Part shown: positions 63,917 to 64,000 of the stretch, one piece after another | Numbering within the stretch: the stretch's first letter is position 1 | How the letters are laid out: every line of letters starts with the position of its first letter | The notes under the pieces: model-generated | Seen by the model: only the letters and a program-made list of their open reading frames with translations | What the model was told of the DNA's origin: nothing | The model's database searches: none | From: Rhodoferax sp. | GTDB taxonomy: Bacteria; Pseudomonadota; Gammaproteobacteria; Burkholderiales; Burkholderiaceae_C | DNA: 64,000 nt | Direction: 5' to 3' | NCBI GenBank assembly: GCA_031291305.1 | Contig: JARLJH010000014.1 | Coordinates: 62,001 to 126,000, forward strand | Made by a program: the position numbers and the translations under genes

Positions 63917-64000
63917 ATGGATAACACCCAACTGGCGATCAGTTTTTCCGTGGCCATCGGGCTAGGTGCGCTTTTGGGCCTGGAGCGCGAGCGTACCAAG
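63917..64000 (+). CDS. MgtC/DUF4010-type membrane protein, 5' end only
   Basis: The first 28 codons are in the window. After MDNTQ comes a membrane helix ending VAIGLGALLGLERERTK. The GLERER motif is the conserved end of helix 1 in MgtC/YhiD and related DUF4010 proteins. The rest lies outside, so length and exact subgroup cannot be judged. Confidence 0.65.
   Translation, partial: MDNTQLAISFSVAIGLGALLGLERERTK

Overview
The window reads as chromosomal DNA of a betaproteobacterium of the Comamonadaceae (Rhodoferax/Albidiferax/Polaromonas type). This is inferred from the high G+C coding style, the close-packed operons and the gene content: LivHMGF with an acyl-CoA ligase, FadB/FadA with a 624-residue acyl-CoA dehydrogenase, SelO-MsrB-YciB-BolA-PpiC, and many GGDEF/EAL and HDOD proteins. 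I saw no rRNA, tRNA, CRISPR array, transposase or prophage gene. About 56 genes are supported, including several missed or mis-started by simple ORF calling: two 51-codon DUF3096 genes, a truncated DUF1016 fragment at the left edge and the first codons of an MgtC-family gene at the right edge.

Layout. 0-4.2 kb: DUF1016 remnant, then the pseudouridine catabolism pair psuG/psuK overlapped by a 7TM-DISM diguanylate cyclase. 4.3-7.4 kb: an HlyD/ATPase/ABC-2 permease exporter. 7.4-11.0 kb: a redox and envelope operon (selO, msrB, yciB, bolA, ppiC) closed by a strong terminator. 11.0-11.8 kb: a non-coding block with a duplicated palindromic module. 11.8-17.2 kb: acyl-CoA ligase and LivHMGF transporter without a binding protein. 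17.2-24.1 kb: two small genes, then fadB, fadA and an acyl-CoA dehydrogenase, with a TetR-like palindrome before fadB. 24.2-34.1 kb: membrane and metal-stress genes: twin DUF3096, YitT, PAP2, Dabb, twin DUF1345, RcnB, a crystallin/glycine-zipper protein, an Nramp relative, a TerC protein with an extra C-terminal domain, and HflC/HflK. 34.3-38.1 kb: SDR, thioesterase, MDR oxidoreductase, GST and ElaA-type acetyltransferase. 38.1-64 kb: signalling-rich. It has four HDOD proteins (two fused to histidine-kinase modules, one of them degenerate), three GGDEF-EAL proteins, a bacteriohemerythrin with an FNR-like box upstream, Tex, a patatin-like protein, a diheme cytochrome c, ComEC, and a circularly permuted ATP-grasp/alpha-E pair.

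The most unusual structure is a family of about 50-bp imperfect palindromes (half-sites resembling TTTGATAGCT and AAGGGCTAGAGGC). I found 15 copies in 64 kb. Seven lie between genes. Eight lie inside livM, the acyl-CoA dehydrogenase, a GST, tex (twice), a patatin-like gene and comEC (twice). All eight coding copies are read in the same codon phase, so the element appears to add short peptide segments to proteins without breaking the frame. A second palindrome type (11.17-11.58 kb) and a third (21.94-22.17 kb) are also present. Functions rest on motifs and family knowledge; nothing was searched against a database.
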